Below, in pieces: positions 54,172 to 64,000 of a stretch of DNA of 64,000 bases. The position numbers and the translations under genes were made by a program. This DNA comes from Tetragonia tetragonoides (lineage: Eukaryota > Streptophyta > Magnoliopsida > Caryophyllales > Aizoaceae). The stretch is taken from contig CM076141.1 in the NCBI GenBank assembly GCA_038025085.1, positions 16,494,001 through 16,558,000 on the forward strand, written 5' to 3'. The notes beneath the pieces were generated by a model, which saw nothing but the letters and a program-made list of their open reading frames with translations, was not told where the DNA came from and did no database searches. Positions within the stretch are counted from its first letter, which is position 1; the number at the start of each line of letters is the position of its first letter.

Positions 54172-55192
54172 GAACCATTTTGGACACCATTGAACTTCTC
54201 ATTTTCTCATGCTGTTGGTGGTTGCTTTGCTTGTAGGTCTCTTAGATAGTAGCTAGTTATTATACTTATAACTTTTAAGTGTTCAAGTTACTATTGCTTT
54301 GCTAGTTTTTTTCCTAAAGGGATATTGCTTTGAGTTAAGTTATTTTTAGTTCGGTTATGTTCTGACGACGTTTTCATTTGAATGGAAAGTTCTAATTCTC
54401 TTTGTGAGTTACATTCTGCTCCATTATTTTGCACTGAAAATTAGTATTTTTTTTTCTTTAGCTTCGAATAAAATTTCATATATGCATATTCTCGAAAAGC
54501 CCGCATTAAGAACAATATAAAGTCATCTTTACGGCTTTTTAGAGACGAGAATTAAGAGGCAATTATCTTTTTGTTGCTGTTAAATGTCTTTCGAGTTAGG
54601 TGCTCATAATGCATCTAAAGAGATATTCAGAGGCGTAATATGGAACTACCTCAAAATATATTTTGGGGCAAAATGAGTATAATTGCCTCTAAATAGACAA
54701 TAAGAGGCATTAAGATAAAGGTGCCTCCAAAAATAATCATTAGCATCAACTAAGTTTGGATACCTCTAAAGGTGTCTTTAGATGCAACCATACGTTTAGC
54801 GACACCTTTTTTAGGGGCATCCAAATGGGTGCCTTAAATCACTTTTAGAGGCCACATTATGCCTATAGATGCAACTTTCGGGTGCCTCAAAAAAGTGATT
54901 TTCTTGTAGTGAGTTTTTCATAAGTGACAATTACACTTTGATTTTTCGACGAGATTAATAATCACGTTATATTACTTTTATTATATAATCATAGTTCGTG
55001 CAACGCACGGGCGTCCACCTAGTTCAAACTATGTCAAAAATTTTCTTAATTATGAGAGAGCAAGTCTTGTGTGAGACCAATTCACAGAAAAATGGGGACA
55101 CTATATATTCAAAAATATAGGGGTCACTATTATGAGCAGTGACCCTTGTTTTACTAAAAAAAAGCGCTTGCTCTTACCAAACGTTACGGTAA

Positions 55193-55434
55193 GGCCCTGT
55201 TCTCGCCAACGGAATAATGCGGGACGGTGAGGAGCGGAACGAAACGGAACGAAAATTGCAGCGCGGTGCGGAACGGAACGGAAATTGCAGTGCGGGATGG
55301 AATGGAATAATAAATATAACTTGTGTGGTACGGCACGAAACGGAAATTACCGTAAAAGCAGAAAGGAACGGAAATTGCGATGTTGTGCAGAACGGAACGA
55401 AATGCAGCATAGATTCGACGAAAATAACAGGGCC
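55193..55434. mobile_element. MITE of the GGAACGGAAC family
   Basis: The left end GGCCCTGTTCTCGCC and the reversed right end GGCCCTGTTATTTTCG, with TAA on both sides (55190-55192, 55435-55437). The interior has many GGAACGGAA and GAAACGGAA modules. Non-coding. Confidence 0.85.
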
Positions 55435-55437
55435 TAA

Positions 55438-55704
55438 GGGTCTGTTCTCCCCAACTGAAAAACGTTTATAGTTATTACTGAAAATGTATTTTTGTTGAAC
55501 TTTGTTGAACCTCGTTGAACTTTGTTGAACTTCGTTGAACTTTGTTTATTTTTGTTGAATCTTGTTGATAGTTTTTATATTGGTTTGTTTAACTTTGTTT
55601 AACTTTGTTTAACTTTATTTAACTTTGTTGAAGTTTGTTGAAGTTTGCTGAAGTTTGTTGACGTTTGCTGAAATAAACAGAAATAAGTTGGGGAGAACAG
55701 GCCC
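55438..55704. mobile_element. MITE with a 10-bp periodic core
   Basis: The left end GGGTCTGTTCTCCCCAACTG and the reversed right end GGGCCTGTTCTCCCCAACTT, with TAA on both sides (55435-55437 shared with the previous MITE, 55705-55707). The interior is about 17 units close to TTTGTTGAAC. Confidence 0.88.
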
Positions 55705-55707
55705 TAA

Positions 55708-56820
55708 GACCGTCTTAATAAACAAGTTTTTATGATTATGAGAATTCCAGCGGGATATACCTTGAACTTTTAGTGTAATTTTTATTTTAAACTCTACACA
55801 TTTTCTTTTATTATTAGTATTGTTCTTACATAGCTAGCCTTAATCTATTAAATTTTATGAGAAGAAATCTCCAAGCTAGTCCTTCATGAGTGGATTAAAT
55901 GGCAAGTAAAATAAATCCATCATTGTAGGTGTCAATCATTTTCGATGCAAGTAAAATAATTAGCACTAGGATCTGTAAATATTCTTTTCGTCTACATGTT
56001 TGAGTGATGGGGGTGAATTTTGTTAGAATTTGTTCAAACTTTTTGATGATGGTTGCATTGGAATGTGTTGAAACTGTTTAATTTTGTTTAGTGAGATTAT
56101 TAGTTGCAACTTTTTAGCATTGTTGAAGTATGTTGATGAAATTTGTTTGAAGTTGCTGAAATTTATTAAGATTTCAGCAAAAACAAGATTAAAAGCATAC
56201 TGCCTATGCATGAGTGGGATTGAAAAACAAGGGTCAAGTGAAAAGTTGTAGAGGTTAGAATTTAGTTTCTCCCGCATAATCATTTACAAACAATTACAAG
56301 TGCCTCCATGAATTGCAATATTGTCTATAACTAAATTTATTCAAATGGAGAAACAATATTGTCTTTCAGTTCGAACGTTGTTTATCAATCAAATAAAGGA
56401 ATCCTCTCAAATAAAGACATTTGTTTTCCTTGTTTTTCTTTTTTTTTTTCTTTTTTTTTTGTTGAGGTGGGGCCTGATAGGGACCTTATTTTATAGTCAT
56501 TAAAAGTAGAGGAGATGGTCAGGTCACGTTCCTCAATTTGTACTTCATTTTGACTCACATTGAGTTTTAATATCCGCGCCGTCTTATTTCGTTCGCTTCC
56601 TCATAATCCCGATCCGCACCATTCCATTAAAAAGAACAAGGTCTTATTAAAGGGGGGGTGTAGATAATAAGTATGAGATGCGAGCAAGCTCACAGAATCG
56701 TGAGGCAGCGTCATTGCACTACAACCTCACACCTCTACGATCGACATAAAATTTCTTTTTGTTTGTTCAATTCCTCCACACTTCTTGTCTCCTTCCTAAT
56801 AATACTTCTAGTGGTCATAG
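55708..56820. other. Upstream region of GH1 copy E without a recognised gene
   Basis: AT-rich with a TTTGTT/GTTGAA-rich patch (56000-56170) resembling the periodic MITE core, and a CCGCGCCGTC patch (56570-56640) resembling the GGAACGGAAC MITE family. No open frame with a recognisable motif. Confidence 0.4.
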
Positions 56821-56826
56821 TATAAA
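56821..56826 (+). promoter_or_regulatory. Candidate TATA box of GH1 copy E
   Basis: TATAAA lies 73 bases upstream of the ATG at 56899, a plausible plant core-promoter position with a short 5' leader. The promoter differs from the duplicated blocks before copies B and C. Confidence 0.45.
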
Positions 56827-56898
56827 GTAGCACGGCATATGTTATGTAACTGAGCACAATCAAACAAGAAACAGAGAGCAACTCAGGGAATTAAGGAG

Positions 56899-57067
56899 AT
56901 GCTGAAGATAAGAGCTGCTCTGTCTCTACAGTTATGTTTGTGCTTTGCCTTAGCATTAATTGTTGGCGCCAAACACTTTAATCGCTATGACTTTCCACCA
57001 GGTTTTATGTTTGGCGCCGGTACCTCTGCTTATCAGGTTATCTTCTTTTCCTTTTCCCCCTCTTTTC

Positions 57068-57166
<99 letters not shown>

Positions 57167-60100
57167 CTCTTGGTTCTGGTTTTTGAGATTTCTCTTTCTT
57201 TTTCCTTTTTTTTTTCTTTTACTTGGTTGGGATAATGAATATGTGGTATGTGTACTATGTAGGTGGAAGGGGCAGCTTTTGAGGATGGAAGAAAAGCTAG
57301 TATCTTTGATATTTTTCTTCATGCTGGTTAGTTTATGTTTAAACTTTGAAACTAAAAGATTGTTTACTTTTTATCTTCTACCCTCATCAAATTGAAATCA
57401 ATTAGTATACTTACTTGCTGGGAAAACCCACTTCAATATTCATATTACTTTGTTTCACTTAATTAAGTTTGAAAAAACCATTTTCAGGGCGTTTGGCAGG
57501 CGATGGAGACGTAGCGTGTGATGAGTATCATAAGTACAAGGTAAATTGTTCTTTTTCGTTGTTCCTAGAAATTTAAGAAAATGACTTCGTATTTTAAGTG
57601 AAACAAAGCTTACAAAGTAACCACACTTTTACATTTCTATACATGGTCATCTTCAATTAATTTATTAATGCCTAAGTCTCATACAATTTTGGATACATCA
57701 CTTTTACTCCATTTATTTTGTAATGTGACTATTATATTAGATGATTTTTTCAGATTAAATCTGATGATAGTTATTTAGATAATGTTAAAAAATGATGAGT
57801 TAAAGTTCTTAAGTTCTGAATTAAAATAGAAAAAAAGGTAATGCTTGTATCATACCATTTAATTAAAAACGAAAATTCTAAAATGTAAAAGTTGAGTGAA
57901 AATAGTCAAGGTATACAATTATACATCCCCTTATTCCTACCTCTCTAACAAAGCTTGTGGTGTCACCAAGTTCCCTTTTCACCCAATTATCACATATTCT
58001 TGATAAGTTGAATGAGGAAAAGTTGTGGTCCATGTGATTTTGTCTCAACTAACCACATGAGATTTTATTATCTCAACTGGGACCATGTGATAATGTTCAT
58101 CCCTAGAAGAGAAACTCAACTGACTATACTGAGATTGTCATCAATTTCCAAGAGTTGTCTCAAATGTATCTCAACATATATCAAATTATGGACGTGGAAT
58201 TCAAATAAATTATTTTCAACTTAGAAAATAAGATATCAAATTTCAACTAATCACCAAATTATACATTGTCAGGTAAACTATTTGGTAGGTAAATTAATAT
58301 TTCTCCATTAAATATATTGCTAGCTCTATATTGCTACTACGTGGTAATTAGGAGAGATTCACATAAGCTTTTACCCCTGTATTGGTTGTATACACAGGAA
58401 CCTTTTGATTTCAATGCTCTTTTTTGGGTGCTATGTTGGATGACTATAAAAAAAAATCAATAATTTTTTTTTCCTTTTCTATTCAAATAAAAAAAAAAAA
58501 ATCAATTTAGGAAGATGTTCAACTCATGGTGCAAACAGGATTGGACGTATACCGTTTTTCCATCTCGTGGTCAAGGCTAATACCGGGTACATTTTTCATA
58601 CCTGATAATCTATTTACTTAAAATAATGAATTGTATTTCTAATTTGTTTCAAATAAAAGGGAAACTTGGCCCTTTTGATATGTGCTTTTCTTTGTGCTAT
58701 GCGACTCTCTTCTGGCATTGTTATATACCTTAACTAGGTTTATGTCCGTGCATTGCGTGAGCTTGTGGTTATATTAAAAAATTCCTATCTTCATTTATTG
58801 TATGGTGTCATATTGCGGTTTGCTATACACATACACTTTAGGAATAACGTTTATTAGATTGAGTGAAAAAATCAAAGTAACAATCTCATAACAATGTAAA
58901 GGAGATCAAAAAAAAATAAAAAAATAAAAATTTATGAACTATTGTAATGTGGAAATGAAAATATGAAAATTGTTAGTAGTACGGTAGAACACAAGAGGGG
59001 GGGTGAACTGTGTTCTAAAACTTTTTGCGGAATTTAAACTATTTAGAACAATTGTTGTACTTTTGGATTGTTACTAACTTTAAGGAACGTTGACTTAAGG
59101 AACGTATACTGAAACAAAGAACAACGTTAGATAAAGCTAATAAACAAATAGAAGCAATAATGAAAGCACTCACGATTTTACATGGAAAACCCTTTGAAAC
59201 TACAAAGGATGAAAAACCACGGCCTGAAGGACTTTCAATGACTACTTTTTCTCATTAATCAGTAGTACAACTCGATCAAACCGACTCTGGTTCAACCCAA
59301 CTCACTCCAACCCAATTACTCTGATTGAAGTCACGAACTCGAACCCAATTACTCTGATTCAAGCCAAACGAAATTAGACCCAATTACTCTGGTCTAAGCC
59401 TAACCCCTTGGACACTAATCCAAGCTATCCTTAACTCTAAGAAATATTGTTTACCTCACAACCTCTCAAAAGCATAAGGTACAATTTAATTTTATAGCTC
59501 TTTTAGAAGTTGTTAATATGATCCTTTAATTACTTAGGCAAACTTTAGTGTTCTCTCAAAATATATCTCTCTGAAAATATGAACACTTAGGGGTTATAAA
59601 CGCGAACTTAAAATGATAGATAGCTCCCCTTTATATAGGCAAATAGGTTTCCCGAAAATAAAACTGAAATTCGGATTTTTAATTCACCTATAAATAATAT
59701 CTTTGTAAATAATACTTTTTGAGCTCAAAGATATCAAAAATAAATATCCCAAAATATATATATCAAACCGGTAGAATTTTCAACACAATATTGACCAAAT
59801 AATATCTTTTCTATCAAGATAATATATTACCAAATAATAGACAAATTTCCACTAGAAAAGTATCTAATATTTTCGGTCACTATATAATATATAATAAAAT
59901 CTGAATACTTCCAAAATAAAATCCTCTCATATGTAAGAGATATTTTTTCTATATAAAAGATCAATATATTCTCAAGTAAAAATATTATCTAGTAAATATA
60001 ATATTTTAAATAATAATCTTTTAGGAAATACTAAATGTACGTGTAAACTGTAGTCTCCCAATAGGTAACGTCTCACCTAAGGAATACTCCATTGTCACGT

Positions 60101-63100
60101 TTCTCAATATAAGAACGTTTCTCTCAAATCATTTATTTAGTTTGCCCAACAAATTAATTAATCAAATTAACTTCATCTTTAAGAACTTTAACAATATAAA
60201 TATTCAAATTTGATTGTCATCTCCATTATTGTGTAGCAACTTCATGCTTCAACCTATTAATATGAACTAATCTACAAGCTTGTATAAACACATTAGTAAC
60301 TTCAATATATTAAATCAATAGTTCAACTAACATGTATTATATTTTACTAAACTTAATTTAGTTTGTCATCATCAAAACAATCATGGTCCAACAAAAATCT
60401 TTGTTGAAGTCATCTTCTTTCTTCTTTCTAATCCCAATCCTTCAACATGAAGATAGAAACAAAATAAAAAAGAGAAAAATGTAAGGTTATATGTAAACTT
60501 AGGTGTATTGGTGCATCCTTCTAACTTCGTGTCCACAAAATTAAAAAAATCCATCTATAAAAATAATGAGCATTATGATGTCTGTTTTAGACATTCATCA
60601 AATCATTTGAAAATTTAATTCGAATAATAAAATGATAAAATGTATTTAGATTATGTATCAAGAAAATCATAAAAATAATTAATTTACCCATTTTGAAATT
60701 GAAAATTCACCCCCCAATCTAATATGGTTCAGTGAATATATTAATGCAATGATCAACGAAGGTTATGGATGGCAAATTAGCTGTAACTGTATGCTAATAC
60801 GTGGATGGTTTAAAAGCAAGGCTAGGGACATAACTATCCTTCGGCATCGACACCTCCCGCTATCGGGGAACCTCCTTCTACATCTCGAAAGATCAGAGCG
60901 AATTCCTATTTCATGTAACTATTCAATATCCTTATGAAAAATTGATCACATCGGAGCGTTTTCGTGGTCGAATCCATTTCGAATTTGATAAATGTATTGC
61001 TTGTGAAGTATGTGTTCATGTATGTCCTATAGATCTACCCGTTGTTGATTGAAAATTAGAAACTGATATTCGAAAGAAAAAATTGCTTAATTACAATATT
61101 GATTTCGGAATCTGTATATTTTGTGGTAATTGTGTTGAGTATTGTCCAACAAATTGTTTATCAATGACTGAAGAATATGAGCTTTCCACTTATGATCGTC
61201 ACGAATTAAATTATAATCAAATTGCTTTGGGTCGTTTACCAATATCAATAACGGATGATTATACAATTCGAATAATTTTGAATTCACCTCAAACAAAAGA
61301 GAGATCTCGTGATTGAAGCAAAATTCCCAATTACTAAAGTTCTTTTTTTGAATTTCAATTCAAAAAATTTATTCTCGATCCCTACCTATAAATCTTGACT
61401 ATTCGCTATTCTATTGATAGTTTCGAACTACCCTTTCCAATAAAAAAGAATGCGATGCGATGGGTCTAAAAATTTTAAGAAAAGAAAAGGGCGGATACGA
61501 AATAACCATAGTGGATGCCTCAGATGGACGTGAAGTACTTGATATTATCCCTCCGAGCTGTCAAATGTTAATAAAGGAAAGAAAATAGTAGAAAACTGCA
61601 AAAATTGCTAAGTATTAATTAACAACTAGCTATAACTGTAGCTGTATGTGAAAGCTTGCAGGGATAACTTTCACAAAATTAGTTGTAGCTTTAGCTGCAG
61701 ATTAATAATAATCTGACAAACTGTTTTGAGCAATTTACTAGATTTTGAATTTTATTAGGCTTCAAGTTTATTTATGATTACATTTTAACTTTTTTTTCTT
61801 GAAATTTCTTCAGATGGAAGAGGATCGGTGAACCCCAAGGGTTTGGAATACTATAATAACCTCATCAACGAACTCATCAAATACGGTAACTACTATTACA
61901 TCTTTGTAATAACGGAAAAAATGTTAACAAAAAGAAAAAGCATATACTAACGCCAACTTTAGGTAAGATGTTCCAAGTGTTGTTGTAATAAATTGCAGGA
62001 ATCCAACCACATGTTACATTGCTACACATGGATCTTCCTCAAGCACTTGAAGATAATTATGGAGGATTTATCAGTCGAAATATTATGTATGTACTTCTTT
62101 ATTTGCCTCGTAAACATTATTTGACAAAGGAATTTTTTTTGTGAAAACTCCCTAGAATTTACAAAATGTTGTCAATCATGTTTATAAAGCAAATTTTGTC
62201 AAGTACTCCTCTGAAAAATAAAACCAAAAACCCTGTTTAATTCCCCTTTATTCGATATCTTTGTCGGCCATTTTTCATCTCTTATGTTACAATTTTCCCT
62301 CGCGCGTAATACACATGACTATAATATCGAATGTTTTTATTTCCCATAAATTAGATTTGGAGGGGGGTTTGAAGTCAAATGGTTCGTTAGTCCCTCCCAT
62401 AATGATCTTTACTTTCTTTTTTAAAGTGACAAACTTGACCCTACCATATTACCATCATGAGTCAGTTTTATGAGTAATTTTGCTTTAATCTATTATATTG
62501 GCTTCGGAATATAATGGACTAAAGCAAAATGACTCATGAAGCTGTTGGCACTTCTTATTTATTGTGAAGTTGCTGATGGTTGTCACACTTCCTTGGGTCA
62601 AACGGAAACAGCCTCTCTGTGAGGCTCTCACAGGGATAAGGCTGGGTACAACCGAGATCTCCTTACCCTGCCTAAGCGGGAGCCTCTTCAGAGGCACTGG
62701 GGTAATGTTAATGTTAATGTCATATAACCATCATACTAATCCATCCTCTCTTTCTCATCTAATCTCAACTGAAAATTCATACAAAAGACTGAAATTCTTT
62801 CTGTCATTTAACTCATTAACCCAATGGCTTAAAAGGAAAAGACTTTGAAATTCTTTCTGTCATTTAAAGCTGTAAAGCTCAATATGGGACGGATGGAGTA
62901 GTTATAACCTATTTTGGAATAATCGAGTATTCAAAACGATCTCTAACAATGATTCTCAAATGCAGAGAAGATTTCAGAGCGTATGCTAACGTTTGCTTTA
63001 GAGAATTTGGTGATCGAGTTAAATACTGGAGCACAGTCAATGAGGCCAATATATTCGTTATGGGTGGCTATGATGTGGCAAGTATACCCCCCGATAGATG

Positions 63101-63675
63101 CTCTTCACCTTTCGGATTTAATTGCACCAAAGGAAACTCATCAACCGAACCATATTTGGCTGCACACAATATACTCTTGTCTCATGCATCAATCGTTAGG
63201 CTCTACAAAGCAAAGTATCAGGTAAATTGCAATAATTTCTCTTATTTATTTAGTCTTGAGTTCCTCGTAGTTATAATTTGTAATAGAATATTAATCTAGA
63301 GAAGTATAAGGCTCATAATAAGCGATCCCTACATTTCTCATAGTAGCCTCATTTTTCTGTCAGTTGGTCTTACACAACACTTGCTTCTGCCTGTAATATA
63401 GAATTTGAGGCACAAAGCCGTAAATGTGTACTGATCGAAATGGAGGCATAAGTGCATAACCATTATTGAGACGAAAATAAACTTGATTAGTTGATTATTT
63501 GAACATGCTAATACTTATGTAAGTGCTTAATTAAAACTATTTTAGAACCTTTGATGTAGGGAAAACAAGGTGGCGTAATAGGCATGAGTCTGTTTTCTAA
63601 CCATTTCATTCCTTTCACGGAAACAAAAGAAGATGCAACAGCCGCACGAAGATGTTATGATTCATTTGTTGGATG
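56899..63675 (+). CDS. GH1 beta-glucosidase copy E, exons 1-8 (continues past right edge)
   Basis: Exons: 56899-57036, 57263-57326, 57488-57540, 58511-58586, 61814-61885, 61999-62086, 62966-63221 and 63560-63675, all GT-AG and in phase without stops. Exons 9-13 lie beyond the window. The signal peptide [20 protein letters not shown] ends near GA/KHF, suggesting secretion or vacuolar entry. Motifs: [99 protein letters not shown] (acid/base Glu in NEA), [17 protein letters not shown]. The layout matches plant BGLU11-type genes. The family cleaves or transfers beta-linked glucose; the substrate cannot be read from sequence. Intron 1 has a 95-base ATT run; intron 4 (3.2 kb) holds a Helitron end, a solo LTR and plastid DNA. 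The start is chosen because it heads the signal peptide conserved with copies B and C. Confidence 0.9.
57071..57165. repeat. (ATT)n microsatellite in copy E intron 1
   Basis: About 32 uninterrupted ATT units. The poly-Tyr, poly-Ile and poly-Asn frames here are artefacts. Confidence 0.97.
58734..58765 (-). mobile_element. Helitron 3' terminus in copy E intron 4
   Basis: On the minus strand a hairpin-like CTCACGCAATGCACGG is followed by CTAG at 58737-58734, next to A. The 5' end was not located, so the element's length is unknown. Confidence 0.5.
58971..60393 (-). mobile_element. Solo LTR, probably Ty1/copia (SIRE-like)
   Basis: On the minus strand it starts TGTTGGACCATGATTG and ends CTAACA. 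A perfect 5-bp target duplication AAAAT lies at 58966-58970 and 60394-60398. The AGAGGGGGGGTGAAC motif near its outer end is a common feature of plant copia LTRs of this type. No internal coding sequence remains, consistent with LTR-LTR recombination. It sits in intron 4 of GH1 copy E. Confidence 0.8.
60725..60913. other. Unassigned left part of the organelle-like insertion
   Basis: Between AT-rich intron and the ndhI homology lies a stretch (CGACACCTCCCGCTATCGGG and nearby) of higher GC content than its surroundings. It may also be organellar, but I do not recognise it. Confidence 0.3.
60914..61316 (+). pseudogene. ndhI: Plastid ndhI fragment in nuclear DNA
   Basis: The frame encodes the NADH dehydrogenase-like subunit I from [18 protein letters not shown] to the natural C-terminus. 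It includes both 4Fe-4S motifs ([12 protein letters not shown] and [12 protein letters not shown]). In plastids the protein carries electrons through the thylakoid NDH complex. Here the N-terminus is missing, one Trp codon (TGG) of the VVDWKLE segment has become TGA at 61050-61052, and it lies in an intron of GH1 copy E. It is a non-functional nuclear plastid-DNA insertion. About 140 bases of the plastid 3' spacer follow. Confidence 0.9.
61463..61558 (+). pseudogene. petA: Plastid petA (cytochrome f) fragment
   Basis: About 32 codons read [18 protein letters not shown] then EVLDIIPP, a segment of cytochrome f. In plastids petA lies in the large single-copy region, far from ndhI in the small single-copy region. 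The two pieces were therefore joined during or before insertion. The spacer between them (61317-61462) appears to be ndhI downstream DNA for most of its length. Confidence 0.85.
62585..62722 (+). mobile_element. SINE-like element in copy E intron 6
   Basis: GGGATAAGGCTGGGTACAACC, TTACCCTGCCTAAGCGGGAG and AGAGGCACTGGGGTAATG are the typical 3' half of a widespread plant SINE family (Au-like). It ends in a short GTTAAT tandem tail. The box A/B half is less clear, so the left edge is approximate. Confidence 0.6.
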
Positions 63676-64000
63676 GTAAAGTTATATTTAAATCTGCCGC
63701 TTATTTGTTCCTATGTGTTTGTACAAAGTACTAATAGCATGCACAATGATCACAAAATTTACAAGTTCATACAAAGATTTCAATCTTTAATTTTGTTTGC
63801 ATGCGATTCAAAGTGACCATCTTTTATCAATAAATGATGTAAACCTTTTAATCAAATCTACTAGGATCACCATATTGTATGTAGACCTTGATTTATGGAA
63901 ATATACCCGAAAGTTGAACTAAACGGACAGTTGTATTTTGTATACAAGGATGTGGTTGGGTGTCTAATACCTTCCCAACCTTATACTGACACCCCAACCC
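63676..64000. other. Start of GH1 copy E intron 8
   Basis: AT-rich intronic sequence from the GTAAAG donor to the window edge. Exon 9 ([16 protein letters not shown]) is not reached. Confidence 0.7.

Larger units (their letters stand above)
49431..54911. mobile_element. CACTA (En/Spm) element, 5.5 kb
   Basis: The left end CACTACAAGAAAAGTAAC and the reversed right end CACTACAAGAAAATCACT, with the 3-bp target duplication AGT on both sides (49428-49430, 54912-54914). Subterminal regions (49450-49790, 54480-54900) are filled with GAGGCA/TGCCTC modules in both orientations. No TNPD-type transposase was recognised. The body holds three Tourist copies and a transcribed-looking region (52381-54171). 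Confidence 0.92.
48351..55022 (+). mobile_element. Helitron carrying nested CACTA and Tourist elements
   Basis: It begins TCTATATATTAGCGG after an A and ends with the hairpin CGTGCAACGCACG, then GGCGTCCAC and CTAG before a T. Without the CACTA insert (49431-54911) it is about 1.2 kb. No Rep/helicase. GGCGTCCACCTA occurs near both ends. The 3' hairpin family is shared with four other Helitron ends in the window. Confidence 0.7.

Noticed and set aside
57038..57322. Poly-Asn, poly-Ile and poly-Tyr frames
   Set aside because: They are products of the 95-base ATT run. The same applies at 30256-30534 and 33607-33789.
60749..60937. 62-codon plus-strand frame
   Set aside because: It crosses the junction into the ndhI fragment in a different phase and has no motif.
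61083..61316. Functional ferredoxin-like nuclear gene
   Set aside because: It is the C-terminal part of plastid ndhI with an upstream in-frame stop, no transit peptide and no nuclear promoter.

Overview
This is a repeat-rich stretch of nuclear DNA from a flowering plant. The evidence is long introns with GT-AG junctions, plant-type LINEs, a Ty3/gypsy chromovirus, plant SINEs and MITEs, and a nuclear copy of plastid ndhI and petA. It is a eudicot; Caryophyllales is my guess from the look of the glycosidases and repeats, with low confidence. No bacterial, phage or CRISPR features are present.

Host genes. The only host genes I recognise are plus-strand copies of one family, glycoside hydrolase 1 (GH1) beta-glucosidases of the plant BGLU11 type, arranged in tandem. 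Copy A (3924-6002) has only the last four exons. Copy B (23822-23925) is a broken first exon. Copies C and D (25576-48253) are two damaged copies lying head to tail: C has exons 1-6 with frameshifts in 5 and 6, D has exons 4-13 with a broken exon 4. Joining C exons 1-4 to D exons 5-13 gives exactly 1599 nt, 532 codons plus stop, in phase. The pair may therefore act as one 13-exon gene with an intron of about 8 kb. Copy E (56899-63675 and beyond the right edge) has clean exons 1-8 and is the best candidate for a normal gene.

Layout. 1-3440: minus-strand LINE with a Tourist MITE inside. 3724-6600: SINE, GH1 copy A, SINE. 6789-22842: a degenerate minus-strand Tekay-like chromovirus with two LTRs, an iMet primer site, gag, protease, RT, RNase H, integrase, and an extra acidic ORF upstream of gag. 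Its left LTR is swollen to 8.4 kb by a Helitron, which itself holds a giant foldback element. 22843-25575: duplicated GH1 promoter blocks around copy B. 25576-48253: GH1 C/D, its introns packed with a SINE, Tourist, Mutator-like, hAT, Helitron and CACTA elements and two LINEs. 48351-55022: a Helitron that contains a 5.5-kb CACTA element, which contains Tourist MITEs, one inside another. 55193-55704: two MITEs sharing one TAA. 56899 to the end: GH1 copy E, whose intron 4 holds a solo LTR and the plastid insertion.

How it fits together. The locus shows tandem-gene birth and decay. GH1 copies were duplicated with their flanks, then split by transposons, and at least one reading frame may have been rescued by exons from a neighbour. 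Most elements were delimited by reading their target-site duplications directly. Family names rest on terminal sequence and protein motifs; no database search was run.
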